NCBI RefSeq assembly: GCF_020544405.1
Contig: NZ_CP065410.1
Span: 4,836,001-4,900,000, forward strand
Reading direction: 5' to 3'
DNA length: 64,000 nucleotides
From: Pseudomonas sp. IAC-BECa141
GTDB taxonomy: Bacteria; Pseudomonadota; Gammaproteobacteria; Pseudomonadales; Pseudomonadaceae
Shown: positions 1 through 9,275 of the stretch, piece after piece
Position numbering within the stretch: the first letter of the stretch is position 1
Layout: every line of letters begins with the position of its first letter
Translations under genes and position numbers: made by a program
The notes under the pieces: model-generated
What the model was told of the DNA's origin: nothing
What the model saw: the letters and a program-made list of their open reading frames with translations, nothing else
The model's database searches: none

Positions 1-906
1 AACATTCAGGAAGTGCTGTACGAACCGGGCGGCCAACCGATTGCCCATAGTTTTCATGGCACCGAAGAGGGGCTGCCGGCCGGTTTTCAGCCGCTGGCCG
101 CTTACCCGCCGCAGTCTGATCTGAGTGTCGAATACGCCCTCGCCCATCCGAAAACCGTAGTGGCATCCGCCGCCAGTGCAGTGCGCACCGAGCTGTTCAG
201 CTGGATGCCCGTTCTCTCGCGCCAGACCCTGTCGCAGAAAAGAAAGGAATGGGTCTCCAACGGCCTGATTCTGCCCGATGGCCACATCCGTGCCTCGGCA
301 TTGCGCTGGCTGAACCAGCGCAAAAAACGCACGGCCAGCGAACAGGCCCTGCTCGGTATTATTCACACCGCTCCCAGGCAGCCGGTGCACAGCCTGAGTC
401 TGGTTGCCGACCGCTATCACACCGACCCGCTGCAACAGATTCAGATGACGATCAGCTATACCGACGGTTTTGGCCGCGAGCTGCAAAGCAAACAGCTCGT
501 CCCGCCGGGCGATGCCCTTGTCGCCACGCCCGAAGACGATCTGGTGACCGGCGCCGACGGCAAGCCGGTCGAAATGCCGGCCATTCAGCGCTGGCGGGTC
601 CAGGGGCGTGTGGAATACAACCACAACGGCGAGACCATCCGGGTTTACCGCCCCTACTTTCTCAACACCCATCGCTGCATCAATGACAGTGCGATGCGCA
701 AGCACGGCTACCACGACCAGATGTTCTACGACGCCCTGGGCCGGCCAATCCAGACGATCAACGCTCTTGATTATCTGGCGTTCGACATCCTGCATCCATG
801 GTTCAAGCTCAGTTATGACTTCAATGACACTGATGACACACCGCCGTCGAAACCCGCGAAGGTCCCTTTTAAACAACCTGTCAGAAGGTTGAAAAAGGCT
901 AAATGA
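1..906 (+). CDS. Tc toxin B component (TcaC/TcdB-like), C-terminal part
   Basis: The reading frame is open from the first base of the window, so this is the last 301 codons of a larger gene (family members are about 1,450-1,500 aa). TcB proteins form, with TcC, the hollow cocoon that holds the toxin payload and docks on the TcA pore. Visible family signs are the C-terminal segment with HDQMFYDALGRPIQ and HPWFKLSYDFNDT, which resembles the conserved end of TcdB/TcaC proteins. The internal GTG at 13 is not a believable start because the homology continues upstream. The stop overlaps the next start (ATGA at 903-906), so the TcB and first TcC gene are translationally coupled, as expected for partners made in equal amounts. 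The SpvB and beta-propeller parts lie outside the window. Confidence 0.85.
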   Translation, partial: NIQEVLYEPGGQPIAHSFHGTEEGLPAGFQPLAAYPPQSDLSVEYALAHPKTVVASAASAVRTELFSWMPVLSRQTLSQKRKEWVSNGLILPDGHIRASALRWLNQRKKRTASEQALLGIIHTAPRQPVHSLSLVADRYHTDPLQQIQMTISYTDGFGRELQSKQLVPPGDALVATPEDDLVTGADGKPVEMPAIQRWRVQGRVEYNHNGETIRVYRPYFLNTHRCINDSAMRKHGYHDQMFYDALGRPIQTINALDYLAFDILHPWFKLSYDFNDTDDTPPSKPAKVPFKQPVRRLKKAK

Positions 907-3680
907 CAAGTGCCAATGTGCACGGGAACACACCCGCCCTGCAGGCTCATGATCCGCGCGCACTCGGGATTCGGCAGGTGGCCTATCTGCGCAATGTGGC
1001 GGGTGAGGCTGTTCAGACGCTCGTCACCCGCAGGCTCCATGACGTCGCTGGCCGGGCCGTGGGGCAACAGGATCCGCGCCTGTCCACGGTGAATACAACC
1101 AGCCTTTTTACGCTGGATGGTCAGGTCGTGAAGCTTGCCAGCGTCGATGCCGGCGTGAACGTCACGTTGCCGGGGCTGGCCGGTGAAACCCTGCAATCCT
1201 GGGACGCGAACGGCAACCACCGACGCAGGCATCACGACCTTCAACTGCGCCTTTTGACGCTCGAAGAGAACGGTGTGCCGGAAGTCGAAACCCGGCTGTA
1301 TGCCACCCTGTCAGCCGACCCTGGTCACAACCTGCGCGGGCAGATGATCAAGCTGACCGACCCGTCCGGCAGTGTCGAATTTCACAGCTTCGCTCTCACA
1401 GGCCCCGCTCGACAGGAAACCCGCACTTTTCACGATGGCCTGGCGCTGACCAGCCACAAGTTGTTCAGCCCGCTGGGCATGCTTGTCGAACATACCGATG
1501 CCGCCGGGCACCGGCAGCAGTCGAAGTTCGATGTGGCAGGTCAGCTGGTACAAGTGCTGCTCGGGCTGCATGGCCAACCCGACTGGCAAACGGTACTGCA
1601 AGGTGCACAGTACGATGCCGCCGGGCGGGTCATCGAACACCAGGCCGGCAATGGCGTGATCAGCCATTCGCACTATCGCGCCGCCGACGGTTTCCTGCTG
1701 CGTCGCTACGCACAAAAGGGGTCAGGGCCGGCGCTTCAGGATTTCGAATATGAATACGATCCGATGGGCAATATCACGACCCTCATCGATAACACCTTCA
1801 CGCCGCGTTTTTTCGCCAACCAGCGGCTCGACGGTCGTCGCCTGTTCGCCTATGACTCACTCTACCGACTGCACAGCGCGACCGGATACAGCGACAGGCC
1901 CCTGACAGACAACCCGGGCCGGCCCCAACCGTCCGACCCTGCTGATCGGCGCAATTACACGCAAACCTATGAGTACGACAAGGGCAACAACCTCATCAAA
2001 ACCACTCATGCACGCGACGGCGCCAGTTACACCAGCGAGGTGTTCATAGATCCACTCAGCAACCGGGGTTTGCGCTGGAGGCCCGGAGATCCGCCACCAG
2101 ACTTCAGCACTCGGTTCGACAGCGCCGGCAACCTGCTGGCCCTGCAGTCTGGCCAGCCGATGCAATGGAACAATCGCAATCATCTGGCGTCGGTCATCCT
2201 GGTAGACCGCAACGGCAGTGGCCCGAATGACGAAGAGCATTACCGCTACAGTCAGGGCAAGCGAGTCTACAAACGCCACGACAGCCACACAGCGGCCATC
2301 GATCACTTCCATGAGGCGCGCTATCTGCCGGGGCTGGAGATTCGCACCCGAGACAATGGCGAAGAATTACATCTGATCTCCCTCGTCAGCGGCATCGAAA
2401 ACGTGGTTTGCCTGCACTGGGTCAGCGGTAAACCGCCGAACATGCCGGCCGATCAAATGCGCTACACCCTCAATGATCACCTGCAGTCCGTATCCATGGA
2501 ACTCGATCAACAGGCGCAGGTGATCAGTCATGAAGGTTACTTGCCCTTCGGCACCACCGCCTGGATGGTGGCGCGATCACAGATCGAGGTGGACTACCGC
2601 TTTATCCGCTACTCGGGCAAGGAAATGGATATCGGCGGGCTGTACTACTACGGTGCGCGTTACTACGCCCCCTGGCTGGGCCGCTGGATCGCCGCCGATC
2701 CGGCGGGAGATGTGGACGGACTGAATCTTTACGCGTTTGTCGGCAACAACCCGCTGATCCATGTCGATGTCACAGGTCACGAAAGTACGTGGTTTAACGT
2801 GCTCACGGGCTTCTTTTCGTTCGTGAACATATCGAAAAAAGCGTCGGGACAGCTCAAGGGAATGGCAGCAGCTTTCAGAGATATGGTGCCTGAACCTTCA
2901 CCGCAAGATGAAGGTGGTGGCGGTGGCCCACCTCTAAAGCCGGAGCCACGTGGTCGAGCGGATGTAGATGACGCCCCTCCCGACAGGCCGGTGCCAAAAG
3001 GTTTTAGCCGATATCTTGCTTTCAAGGCACAGATTGAAAATCTTACGCTCGGCGAGTATCTGCGTTCTTCGTCCGGTCGGGCCGCCATGAAGGCCGGTGT
3101 GAAGATTGGCTCCACAACAGGCTCGGCGCTGGGTACTTTTATCGGTGGAATTGCGGGCTTGATAATCGGTGGCCCGCTGGGCGCCGTCCTGGGTGCCGTG
3201 CTCGGAGGCGCGATTTTCGCAATCCTGGGTGGGGTGATCGGCTATGTGGCGATGCCCGTCATCATGCTCAGGTACATGAAGAAGAACGTAAACGAGGGAA
3301 AAGCCAGGGAAGACATTCTGGAGTCCATGAATAATCTGGCCGACCATATCGACATCGTCAACGTGATAAGTGAAAACCTCCCTGATCCGCAGGATCTGCC
3401 TTCCGAACTACCTGATGACTCCAGAGGTAATACGGGCAATTTCTTTTCGGACATCGAAATGGGCCGCCTGCTTGGGCAAGTCGGGCAACTCCCTACAGAA
3501 CAACAGGTGGCGTTTGCAGCAGTGGTGAATCACCGGGCATTGGTGCAGGCCATTTCAAGAGGTGGCGCCCCTCGAACGATAGAGGTGAGCGATACGCACC
3601 GCGCGCAAAGGCCAACGCCAAAACCAGGAAACCTGAGAACCGTCAGGCTTCAGCGCCAGTATTCCGAAACATTCGTCTGA
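903..3680 (+). CDS. Tc toxin C component (TccC-like Rhs protein) 1
   Basis: A 925-aa TccC-family protein. Residues about 10-580 carry YD/Rhs-type repeats (YDAAGRV, YEYDPMGN, YDSLYRL). The Rhs-associated core lies near residues 580-625 (YYYGARYYAPWLGRW, then DPAGDVDGLNLYAFVGNNP). In characterised TcC proteins this core is an aspartyl autoprotease that releases the C-terminal hypervariable toxin inside the TcB-TcC cocoon. Here the hypervariable part (about 626-925) has a proline/glycine-rich linker and a motif LTLGEYLRSSSGRAA. A long glycine-zipper hydrophobic stretch (about 732-792) and charged helices follow. I do not see ADP-ribosyltransferase or deamidase motifs. First of three tandem paralogues; start ATG overlaps the TcB stop. 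Confidence 0.88.
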   Translation: MTSANVHGNTPALQAHDPRALGIRQVAYLRNVAGEAVQTLVTRRLHDVAGRAVGQQDPRLSTVNTTSLFTLDGQVVKLASVDAGVNVTLPGLAGETLQSWDANGNHRRRHHDLQLRLLTLEENGVPEVETRLYATLSADPGHNLRGQMIKLTDPSGSVEFHSFALTGPARQETRTFHDGLALTSHKLFSPLGMLVEHTDAAGHRQQSKFDVAGQLVQVLLGLHGQPDWQTVLQGAQYDAAGRVIEHQAGNGVISHSHYRAADGFLLRRYAQKGSGPALQDFEYEYDPMGNITTLIDNTFTPRFFANQRLDGRRLFAYDSLYRLHSATGYSDRPLTDNPGRPQPSDPADRRNYTQTYEYDKGNNLIKTTHARDGASYTSEVFIDPLSNRGLRWRPGDPPPDFSTRFDSAGNLLALQSGQPMQWNNRNHLASVILVDRNGSGPNDEEHYRYSQGKRVYKRHDSHTAAIDHFHEARYLPGLEIRTRDNGEELHLISLVSGIENVVCLHWVSGKPPNMPADQMRYTLNDHLQSVSMELDQQAQVISHEGYLPFGTTAWMVARSQIEVDYRFIRYSGKEMDIGGLYYYGARYYAPWLGRWIAADPAGDVDGLNLYAFVGNNPLIHVDVTGHESTWFNVLTGFFSFVNISKKASGQLKGMAAAFRDMVPEPSPQDEGGGGGPPLKPEPRGRADVDDAPPDRPVPKGFSRYLAFKAQIENLTLGEYLRSSSGRAAMKAGVKIGSTTGSALGTFIGGIAGLIIGGPLGAVLGAVLGGAIFAILGGVIGYVAMPVIMLRYMKKNVNEGKAREDILESMNNLADHIDIVNVISENLPDPQDLPSELPDDSRGNTGNFFSDIEMGRLLGQVGQLPTEQQVAFAAVVNHRALVQAISRGGAPRTIEVSDTHRAQRPTPKPGNLRTVRLQRQYSETFV

Positions 3681-3720
3681 CGCCGTTTCATCCTGTAAAG
3701 CCCATAAAACGGATCAAGTC

Positions 3721-6429
3721 ATGAACGCCAGCGTGCACTACCTCACACCAACGATGTCGGTATCCGGCCCTCGTGGCGAGGCTGTCAGACAAGTCGACTA
3801 CCTGCGCAAAGTAGCCGGCGAGGAAGTGCGAGCGCTCATCAACCGACTGCAATATGACGTTGTTGGCCATCTGGTTGAACAGCAGGATCCGCGCTTACCA
3901 AAGCCCAATACAACGACCGTGTTCAAGTTAGATGGCATAGCGGTCAAGGCCCGGAACGTCGACGGTGGCGCGGACACGCTTCTGCCCGGACTCGGCGACG
4001 AGCTTTTGCAGCATTGGGATGCCAACGGCAATCACCGGGAGATGAGCTACGACCCGCAACTTCGTCTGAGCAGCGTCACAGAAAACGGGATAACCGGATT
4101 CGAAAGCTTCAGCTACGGCAGCGTTTCGGCCGACCCGACGCACAACCTGCGCGGACAAATGACAGCGCTGAGCGATCCATCGGGTACGGTGCAATTCAAC
4201 AGCTTCAACATGCGTGGCCAGTCAACGGAAGAAATCCGCACCTTCAAGGACGGCAAGATCTGCACCGGCCGCCAGCGTTTCAGCGCCATGGGTGCACTGC
4301 TGCAAACCACCGACGCCGGCGGGCATGTTCAACTTTCCACCTTCGACATCGCCGGGCAGCTTGCTCAAGTGCAACTGCAACTCAGCGGACAAAATGTTCA
4401 GCCGATCTTGAATGGCGCGGATTACAACGCCGCCGGCCAGATCACCGAACAACGGCACGGCAACGGTGTAAACAGCCACTGGCATTACCGCGAGGCCGAC
4501 GGACGTCTGCTTCGACAGTCCGCGCAAAAGGCTTCGGAACCGCCGGTTCAGGATTTCGAGTATGCATATGACGCAGCAGGGATCATCACTCGCATCATCG
4601 ATCACACCTACACACCGACGTTTTTCCGCAACCAACAGGTCGACGGTGAACGCACATTTGGCTATGACTCGGTGTACCGCCTGATCCGCGCCACCGGTTA
4701 CAGCGACGCCCCGCCTGCGGACAACCCCGGACGGCCGCAACCCACCGATCCCGATGACCGACGCAACTATGTCGAGTCTTTCGAATACGACGACGGCAAC
4801 AACCTGAAAAAACTGACCCACGTGCGCGAGGGCAACACCTACACCCGCGAGATGTTCATCGACCCGTCCAGCAATCGCGGTGTGCGCTGGAAAGCGGGAG
4901 ACCCGGCACCTGACTTCAACGCCCTGTTCGACCGCGCCGGTAATCAACTGGCCCTGCAACCCGGGCAGCCGATGGACTGGAACAGCCGCCATCAGCTGAA
5001 ATCGCTGATCCTCCTGGAGCACGCCAGCGGCCCGCCCGATCAGGAGTTGTATCACTACAGCCAGGGTGCAAGGGTCTATAAGCGCCACGAAACCCACACA
5101 GGCACAGTCAACCATGTTGCTGAAGCGCATTACGTGGGGAGTCTGGAAATCCGCACCCGAAGCAGCGGAGAAGAATTGCACAGGGTCACTGTCGCCACCG
5201 GCATCGGCGAGGTGACGTGCCTGCACTGGATCACCGGCAAACCACCTGGTATCGATGCTGATCGGTTGTGTTATTCCCATTCCGACCATTTGGGATCGAG
5301 CGTTACGGAGATTGATCAACGGGCGCAGGTGATCAGCCGCGAAAGCTACTACGCCTTCGGCGCTACCTCGTCGATGGCGGCCCGCTCGCAGATCGAAGCG
5401 GACTACAAGTTCACCCGCTATTCGGGCAAGGAAATGGATGTCACCGGGCTTTATTACTACGGAGCACGGTATTACGCGCCATGGCTGGGGCGCTGGATCA
5501 GCGCCGACCCCAGCGGCGATGCGGATGGAATGAATCGGTATGCGTTTGTCGGCAACAATCCGATTTTCTATGTGGACGACACCGGCAACACGAAAGACGA
5601 AGCCGGCGCCTCCGGCAACACCGGTGACGGCAAAAAAACCATTGGTTATAAGCTGAATAGATGGGTTGGCGCCGTTAAAAAAGCGCAAACAGCCGCAGGA
5701 CAGATGAAAAACATCGCATCCGATTTTGAGAAACTGGTTCCTGAAGACGCCGATATCGAGCAGGTTCGCCAAGACCTCACGTTTGGAAAATACATCAGGT
5801 CCCGGTACGGCAGGGCTGCCATACGAAAAGGCTTAGGTGTCGGCGGTACTGCGGGAGGGGCTATCGCCGGCGTTGTCGGCGGCGTTGCTGCCCTCATTTT
5901 TCCCCCCGCCGCCGCCGCCGCCCCCGCCATCGTGAGTGTCGCGCCGGCTATCGGCATGGCCCTCGTACCGATATTAGGTTACCGCCACTTGAGGAAAGGC
6001 CTGAACAGGGCGGACATGTTGCGCAAAGCCGAAGCCGTGAACGACACCATCGACCTCGCTGAAGAAATCCTGGGCGCCGTTGCTGGACTACCCGATCAAC
6101 TGAATCCAGTAGCGGATGAAGGCCCGGAAACGGAAATGAAGCCCGAGGCCGCTCCCGCTACCTATGAGGCAAAGATGCAGGAATTGTTCTTTGAGCAAAT
6201 GAAGACACTCACTCCTCTGCAGCAGGCGGAAATTGGCAAATTGGTCCCAGGCGAAGGCGCCCCGTACTTCGAGGCATTGAGCCAAGTGCTGAAGGCTGCC
6301 AACGATCCGTCCTCTTCGCCCCGGCAGACGCCGGAGGTCAGCGACCCTCCACAAGAAAAACCAACACCTGAATCGATGGTAAACAAGCCTCAACTCGCTC
6401 GGCGCAGGCTTGTAATGTCGGGTCTTTGA
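3721..6429 (+). CDS. Tc toxin C component (TccC-like Rhs protein) 2
   Basis: A 902-aa TccC paralogue, 40 bp after the first. The N-terminal and Rhs-core parts (to about residue 622) match copy 1 closely: VRQVDYLRKVAGEEVRALI near the start, YYYGARYYAPWLGRW at about 578. The hypervariable C-terminus (about 623-902) is different in detail but shares a plan with copy 1: LTFGKYIRSRYGRAA, then a hydrophobic Gly/Ala/Pro-rich stretch (about 704-755), then RADMLRKAEAVNDTIDLAEEI, an amphipathic helix, and a basic tail. It would be loaded as alternative cargo in the same TcB. The spacer of 40 bp has only a weak GGA Shine-Dalgarno 8 nt before ATG, so expression may depend on readthrough from upstream. 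Confidence 0.87.
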   Translation: MNASVHYLTPTMSVSGPRGEAVRQVDYLRKVAGEEVRALINRLQYDVVGHLVEQQDPRLPKPNTTTVFKLDGIAVKARNVDGGADTLLPGLGDELLQHWDANGNHREMSYDPQLRLSSVTENGITGFESFSYGSVSADPTHNLRGQMTALSDPSGTVQFNSFNMRGQSTEEIRTFKDGKICTGRQRFSAMGALLQTTDAGGHVQLSTFDIAGQLAQVQLQLSGQNVQPILNGADYNAAGQITEQRHGNGVNSHWHYREADGRLLRQSAQKASEPPVQDFEYAYDAAGIITRIIDHTYTPTFFRNQQVDGERTFGYDSVYRLIRATGYSDAPPADNPGRPQPTDPDDRRNYVESFEYDDGNNLKKLTHVREGNTYTREMFIDPSSNRGVRWKAGDPAPDFNALFDRAGNQLALQPGQPMDWNSRHQLKSLILLEHASGPPDQELYHYSQGARVYKRHETHTGTVNHVAEAHYVGSLEIRTRSSGEELHRVTVATGIGEVTCLHWITGKPPGIDADRLCYSHSDHLGSSVTEIDQRAQVISRESYYAFGATSSMAARSQIEADYKFTRYSGKEMDVTGLYYYGARYYAPWLGRWISADPSGDADGMNRYAFVGNNPIFYVDDTGNTKDEAGASGNTGDGKKTIGYKLNRWVGAVKKAQTAAGQMKNIASDFEKLVPEDADIEQVRQDLTFGKYIRSRYGRAAIRKGLGVGGTAGGAIAGVVGGVAALIFPPAAAAAPAIVSVAPAIGMALVPILGYRHLRKGLNRADMLRKAEAVNDTIDLAEEILGAVAGLPDQLNPVADEGPETEMKPEAAPATYEAKMQELFFEQMKTLTPLQQAEIGKLVPGEGAPYFEALSQVLKAANDPSSSPRQTPEVSDPPQEKPTPESMVNKPQLARRRLVMSGL

Positions 6430-6459
6430 ATTTGATGAACACAGCAGAGGACAAAGACG

Positions 6460-9180
6460 ATGCTCCCCTCTCCCCATGAGCGCACACCTTCGCTGTCAGC
6501 TTATGACAGCCGGGGCCTGATGGTTCGTCAGGTGGCCTATCTGCGCTCGGTTGCCGGCGCAACCGCCGAGGCACTGATCACACGCCAGCAACGCGATGCG
6601 CTCGGGCACGTGGTGAAACAGTGGGACCCGCGTCTGGCCAGCCCCACCATCACCAGCGTTTTCAATCTGATCGCAGAGCTGCTTGAAACAGACAGTGTGG
6701 ACGCCGGAAAAAGCCGGCGCCTGCCTGGAGTGACAGGCGAAACCTTGCAACGCTGGGACGCACGCAACCACCACTGGCAGCACACATTCGACAATCAACT
6801 GCGCCTGGTGTCCGTCGCGCAGGACACCGGACTGGATAAAGAGGCCTACGTCTATGCCGATGCCTCGGCCGACGCAGGCTACAACCGGCGCGGGCAAATG
6901 GTCGAAATCAATGATCCATCGGGCAGCGTCAAACTGCACTCTTTTGCCCTTACAGGCGCTGCGCTGCAGGAAAGCCGAACTTTTCACGATGGATTGTCCT
7001 TTTCCAGTCAGCAGAATCTCAGCCCCCTTGGCGCACTACTGAAGCAGACCGATGCCGGCGGCCACCAGCGGCGTCTGGCTTACGACGTAGCCGGGCAGCT
7101 CACACAGGTGCAACTCAAGGTTAACGACCTACTCGCCTGGCAACCGGTCTTGCGGGATGCACAATACAACGCCACCGGGCAGACGACCCTGCAACGGACA
7201 GGCAATCATGTGAGCAGTCACTGGCACTATCGGGCCGCTGACGGTCGCCTGCTTCGACAATACGCACAAAAGGCGACAGGGGAATCGATTCAGGATTTCG
7301 GGTATGAATATGACCGGATGGGCAACATCACTCGCATCCTCGATGGCGGCTACGCACCGACGTATTTTCACAACCAGCGCGTCGATGGCCACCGTGCGTT
7401 CAGCTATGACTCAACGTACCGCCTGATTTACGCCAGCGGATACGACGAGATGCCACCTACGGATAACCCGGGTCTGCCACAGCCGACCGACCCCAATGAT
7501 CGGCGCAATTACACGGAAACATACGAGTACGACAATGGCGACAACCTCGTAAAAACCACCCGCGTCCGCGATGGGGCCAACCATACTTTCCAGGTGTATA
7601 TCGATCCGGACAGCAACCGGGGGGTGCGCTGGAAAACGGGTGATCCGATACCGGTTTTTCCCATCGAGTTCGATGCTGCGGGCAACCAGCTGGCGCTTCC
7701 GTTCGGCCCACTGCAGTGGAACAGTCGCAATCAACTGGACTCCGTGACCCTGGCCAGACATCCCACCGGACCACACGATACGGAGCAGTATCGCTACAGT
7801 CAGGATCTGCGCGTGCACAAAAGACTGGAGACCCACACTCCCTCAGTCAGCCATTTCCGGGACGTGCGCTACTTGCCCGATCTGGAGATCCGCACCAGAG
7901 ACAACGGCGAAGAACTGCACGTGATCAAGCTGGACACTGGCGCAGGCCACGTGACATGTCTCCACTGGGTGAAGGGAAAACCCACGGGCATCGATCAGAG
8001 TCAAATGCGCTATATCCTCAAGGATCACCTGGGGTCGTCCCTGAAAGAAGTGGATCAACTGGCGCGATTGATCAGTGAGGAGACCTACTACCCGTTTGGC
8101 AGTACCTCGACACTGGGAGCCCGGTCACGGATTGAGGTGAACTACAAGTTCATCCGCTACAGCGGCAAGGAAACCGATGAAAGCGGCCTGATCTATTACG
8201 GACAACGCTATTACGCCCCATGGCTGCAACGCTGGACCCAGCCGGACAAGGCAGGAACCGTGGACGGATTGAATCTGTACCGGATGACGGCGAACAACCC
8301 GATCAATTTCATTGACGAGCAAGGGATGATGACGAGACCGACGCCGGCCACGCCTGACCAGACCTCCGTCCACATAGGCGGATCGACGTCGTCGTCACGT
8401 CCCAACTCGATCGCCGGCAGCGAGCCATCCACCGGTACACCCGCGCTGGTGGATGACCCGGCAAACAATCCTCCCGGCAAGCTGCCGCCCAAACCCGAAC
8501 AATCCTGGGGCGAATGGGGCACGCAAGCCGCGCTGGCGGCGGTCAATTCGAAAGTCGGATTGGCATTGCTGCCCGTCGGGACTTCGTCTCCGGCCAACGC
8601 AGCTGTAGTTTCCACATTACTCACCGCCACCGCCCAGTTCGTTTTGCACGCAACGCTGTTCACCCCGGGCTGGTCACCGCCCAACACCTGGAACCCCGGT
8701 GGGAACGGCGCCGTACCACCCGCCGATGTCACGCAAGATGCCAACCGGTTCTTCACCATGAGCACACTGGGTGTTACCACGGCAGCAACCGTGGCGGGCA
8801 TGATATTGGGTCCGATCGTAGGGGGCTACGTCGACGAGTTGAGAGGCACCAAGGCCAAGGCGGACAAGAAGGCTCAGGCGGCAAAATGGCTGGACACGGC
8901 CGACAGGCTCATCGCCGAACAGAGCCTTAAGGAAGAGGTGTCAGTGAAAGCCCAGCAAGCGCTGCGTCAGCAAGTACTGGACGCCGAAGAGTTGGTCGGA
9001 ATTTCCTGGCAAAGCATGACAATGCTCGAAAAAATCACGGGGCTGCGGCCGTCAGACCAGAGTGAAAGCAACCTATCGTCACGTCGCAGTTCAGGGTCCT
9101 CGCAAAGTTCTGCCGGGAGTGTATTTCATAGAGCCAAAATAACTCGCATCCCCGTGCGCAAATCCAACACGCACCTCTGA
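6460..9180 (+). CDS. Tc toxin C component (TccC-like Rhs protein) 3
   Basis: A 906-aa third TccC paralogue, 30 bp after copy 2, preceded by AGAGGA as ribosome-binding site. YD repeats and the Rhs core match copies 1 and 2, with small changes in the core (IYYGQRYYAPWLQRW at about 578, DKAGTVDGLNLYRMTANNP). The hypervariable region (about 621-906) is unlike the other two in primary sequence. It begins with a Ser/Thr/Pro-rich linker and contains two hydrophobic stretches (about 714-733 and 771-791, the latter GVTTAATVAGMILGPIVGGYV). A Lys/Ala-rich helix (KAQAAKWLDTADRLIAEQ) and a Ser-rich basic tail follow. The toxic activity is not recognised. Probably the last gene of the toxin operon, because a hairpin follows at 9192. 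Confidence 0.87.
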   Translation: MLPSPHERTPSLSAYDSRGLMVRQVAYLRSVAGATAEALITRQQRDALGHVVKQWDPRLASPTITSVFNLIAELLETDSVDAGKSRRLPGVTGETLQRWDARNHHWQHTFDNQLRLVSVAQDTGLDKEAYVYADASADAGYNRRGQMVEINDPSGSVKLHSFALTGAALQESRTFHDGLSFSSQQNLSPLGALLKQTDAGGHQRRLAYDVAGQLTQVQLKVNDLLAWQPVLRDAQYNATGQTTLQRTGNHVSSHWHYRAADGRLLRQYAQKATGESIQDFGYEYDRMGNITRILDGGYAPTYFHNQRVDGHRAFSYDSTYRLIYASGYDEMPPTDNPGLPQPTDPNDRRNYTETYEYDNGDNLVKTTRVRDGANHTFQVYIDPDSNRGVRWKTGDPIPVFPIEFDAAGNQLALPFGPLQWNSRNQLDSVTLARHPTGPHDTEQYRYSQDLRVHKRLETHTPSVSHFRDVRYLPDLEIRTRDNGEELHVIKLDTGAGHVTCLHWVKGKPTGIDQSQMRYILKDHLGSSLKEVDQLARLISEETYYPFGSTSTLGARSRIEVNYKFIRYSGKETDESGLIYYGQRYYAPWLQRWTQPDKAGTVDGLNLYRMTANNPINFIDEQGMMTRPTPATPDQTSVHIGGSTSSSRPNSIAGSEPSTGTPALVDDPANNPPGKLPPKPEQSWGEWGTQAALAAVNSKVGLALLPVGTSSPANAAVVSTLLTATAQFVLHATLFTPGWSPPNTWNPGGNGAVPPADVTQDANRFFTMSTLGVTTAATVAGMILGPIVGGYVDELRGTKAKADKKAQAAKWLDTADRLIAEQSLKEEVSVKAQQALRQQVLDAEELVGISWQSMTMLEKITGLRPSDQSESNLSSRRSSGSSQSSAGSVFHRAKITRIPVRKSNTHL

Positions 9181-9191
9181 TCAGGCGATCC

Positions 9192-9208
9192 GGGCAGAAC
9201 TTCTGCCC
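9192..9208 (+). terminator. Hairpin after the TcC genes, possible terminator
   Basis: Perfect 8-bp inverted repeat GGGCAGAA/TTCTGCCC with a one-base loop, just after the stop of the third TcC gene. It is followed by a pyrimidine-rich stretch (CTCTTGTC) but no real T-run, so a factor-independent terminator is only possible. Confidence 0.35.
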
Positions 9209-9275
9209 CTCTTGTCAGTTCGGGCCGACACCATGCTATGGTGCCGGCCCGACTTCCTATCTCTATGCGCCCAGC

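Noticed and set aside
13..906. GTG at 13 as the start of the first gene
   Set aside because: The same frame is open to base 1, no ribosome-binding site precedes it and the family is much longer; the gene is cut by the window edge.
4222..5772. 516-codon minus-strand frame inside the second TcC gene
   Set aside because: The plus-strand Rhs core is clear and this frame has no recognisable domain.
903..9180. Rhs/YD repeats as a polymorphic-toxin contact-dependent system
   Set aside because: Gene order after a TcB-type gene and lack of signal peptide, PAAR domain or immunity genes point to Tc toxin TcC components instead.
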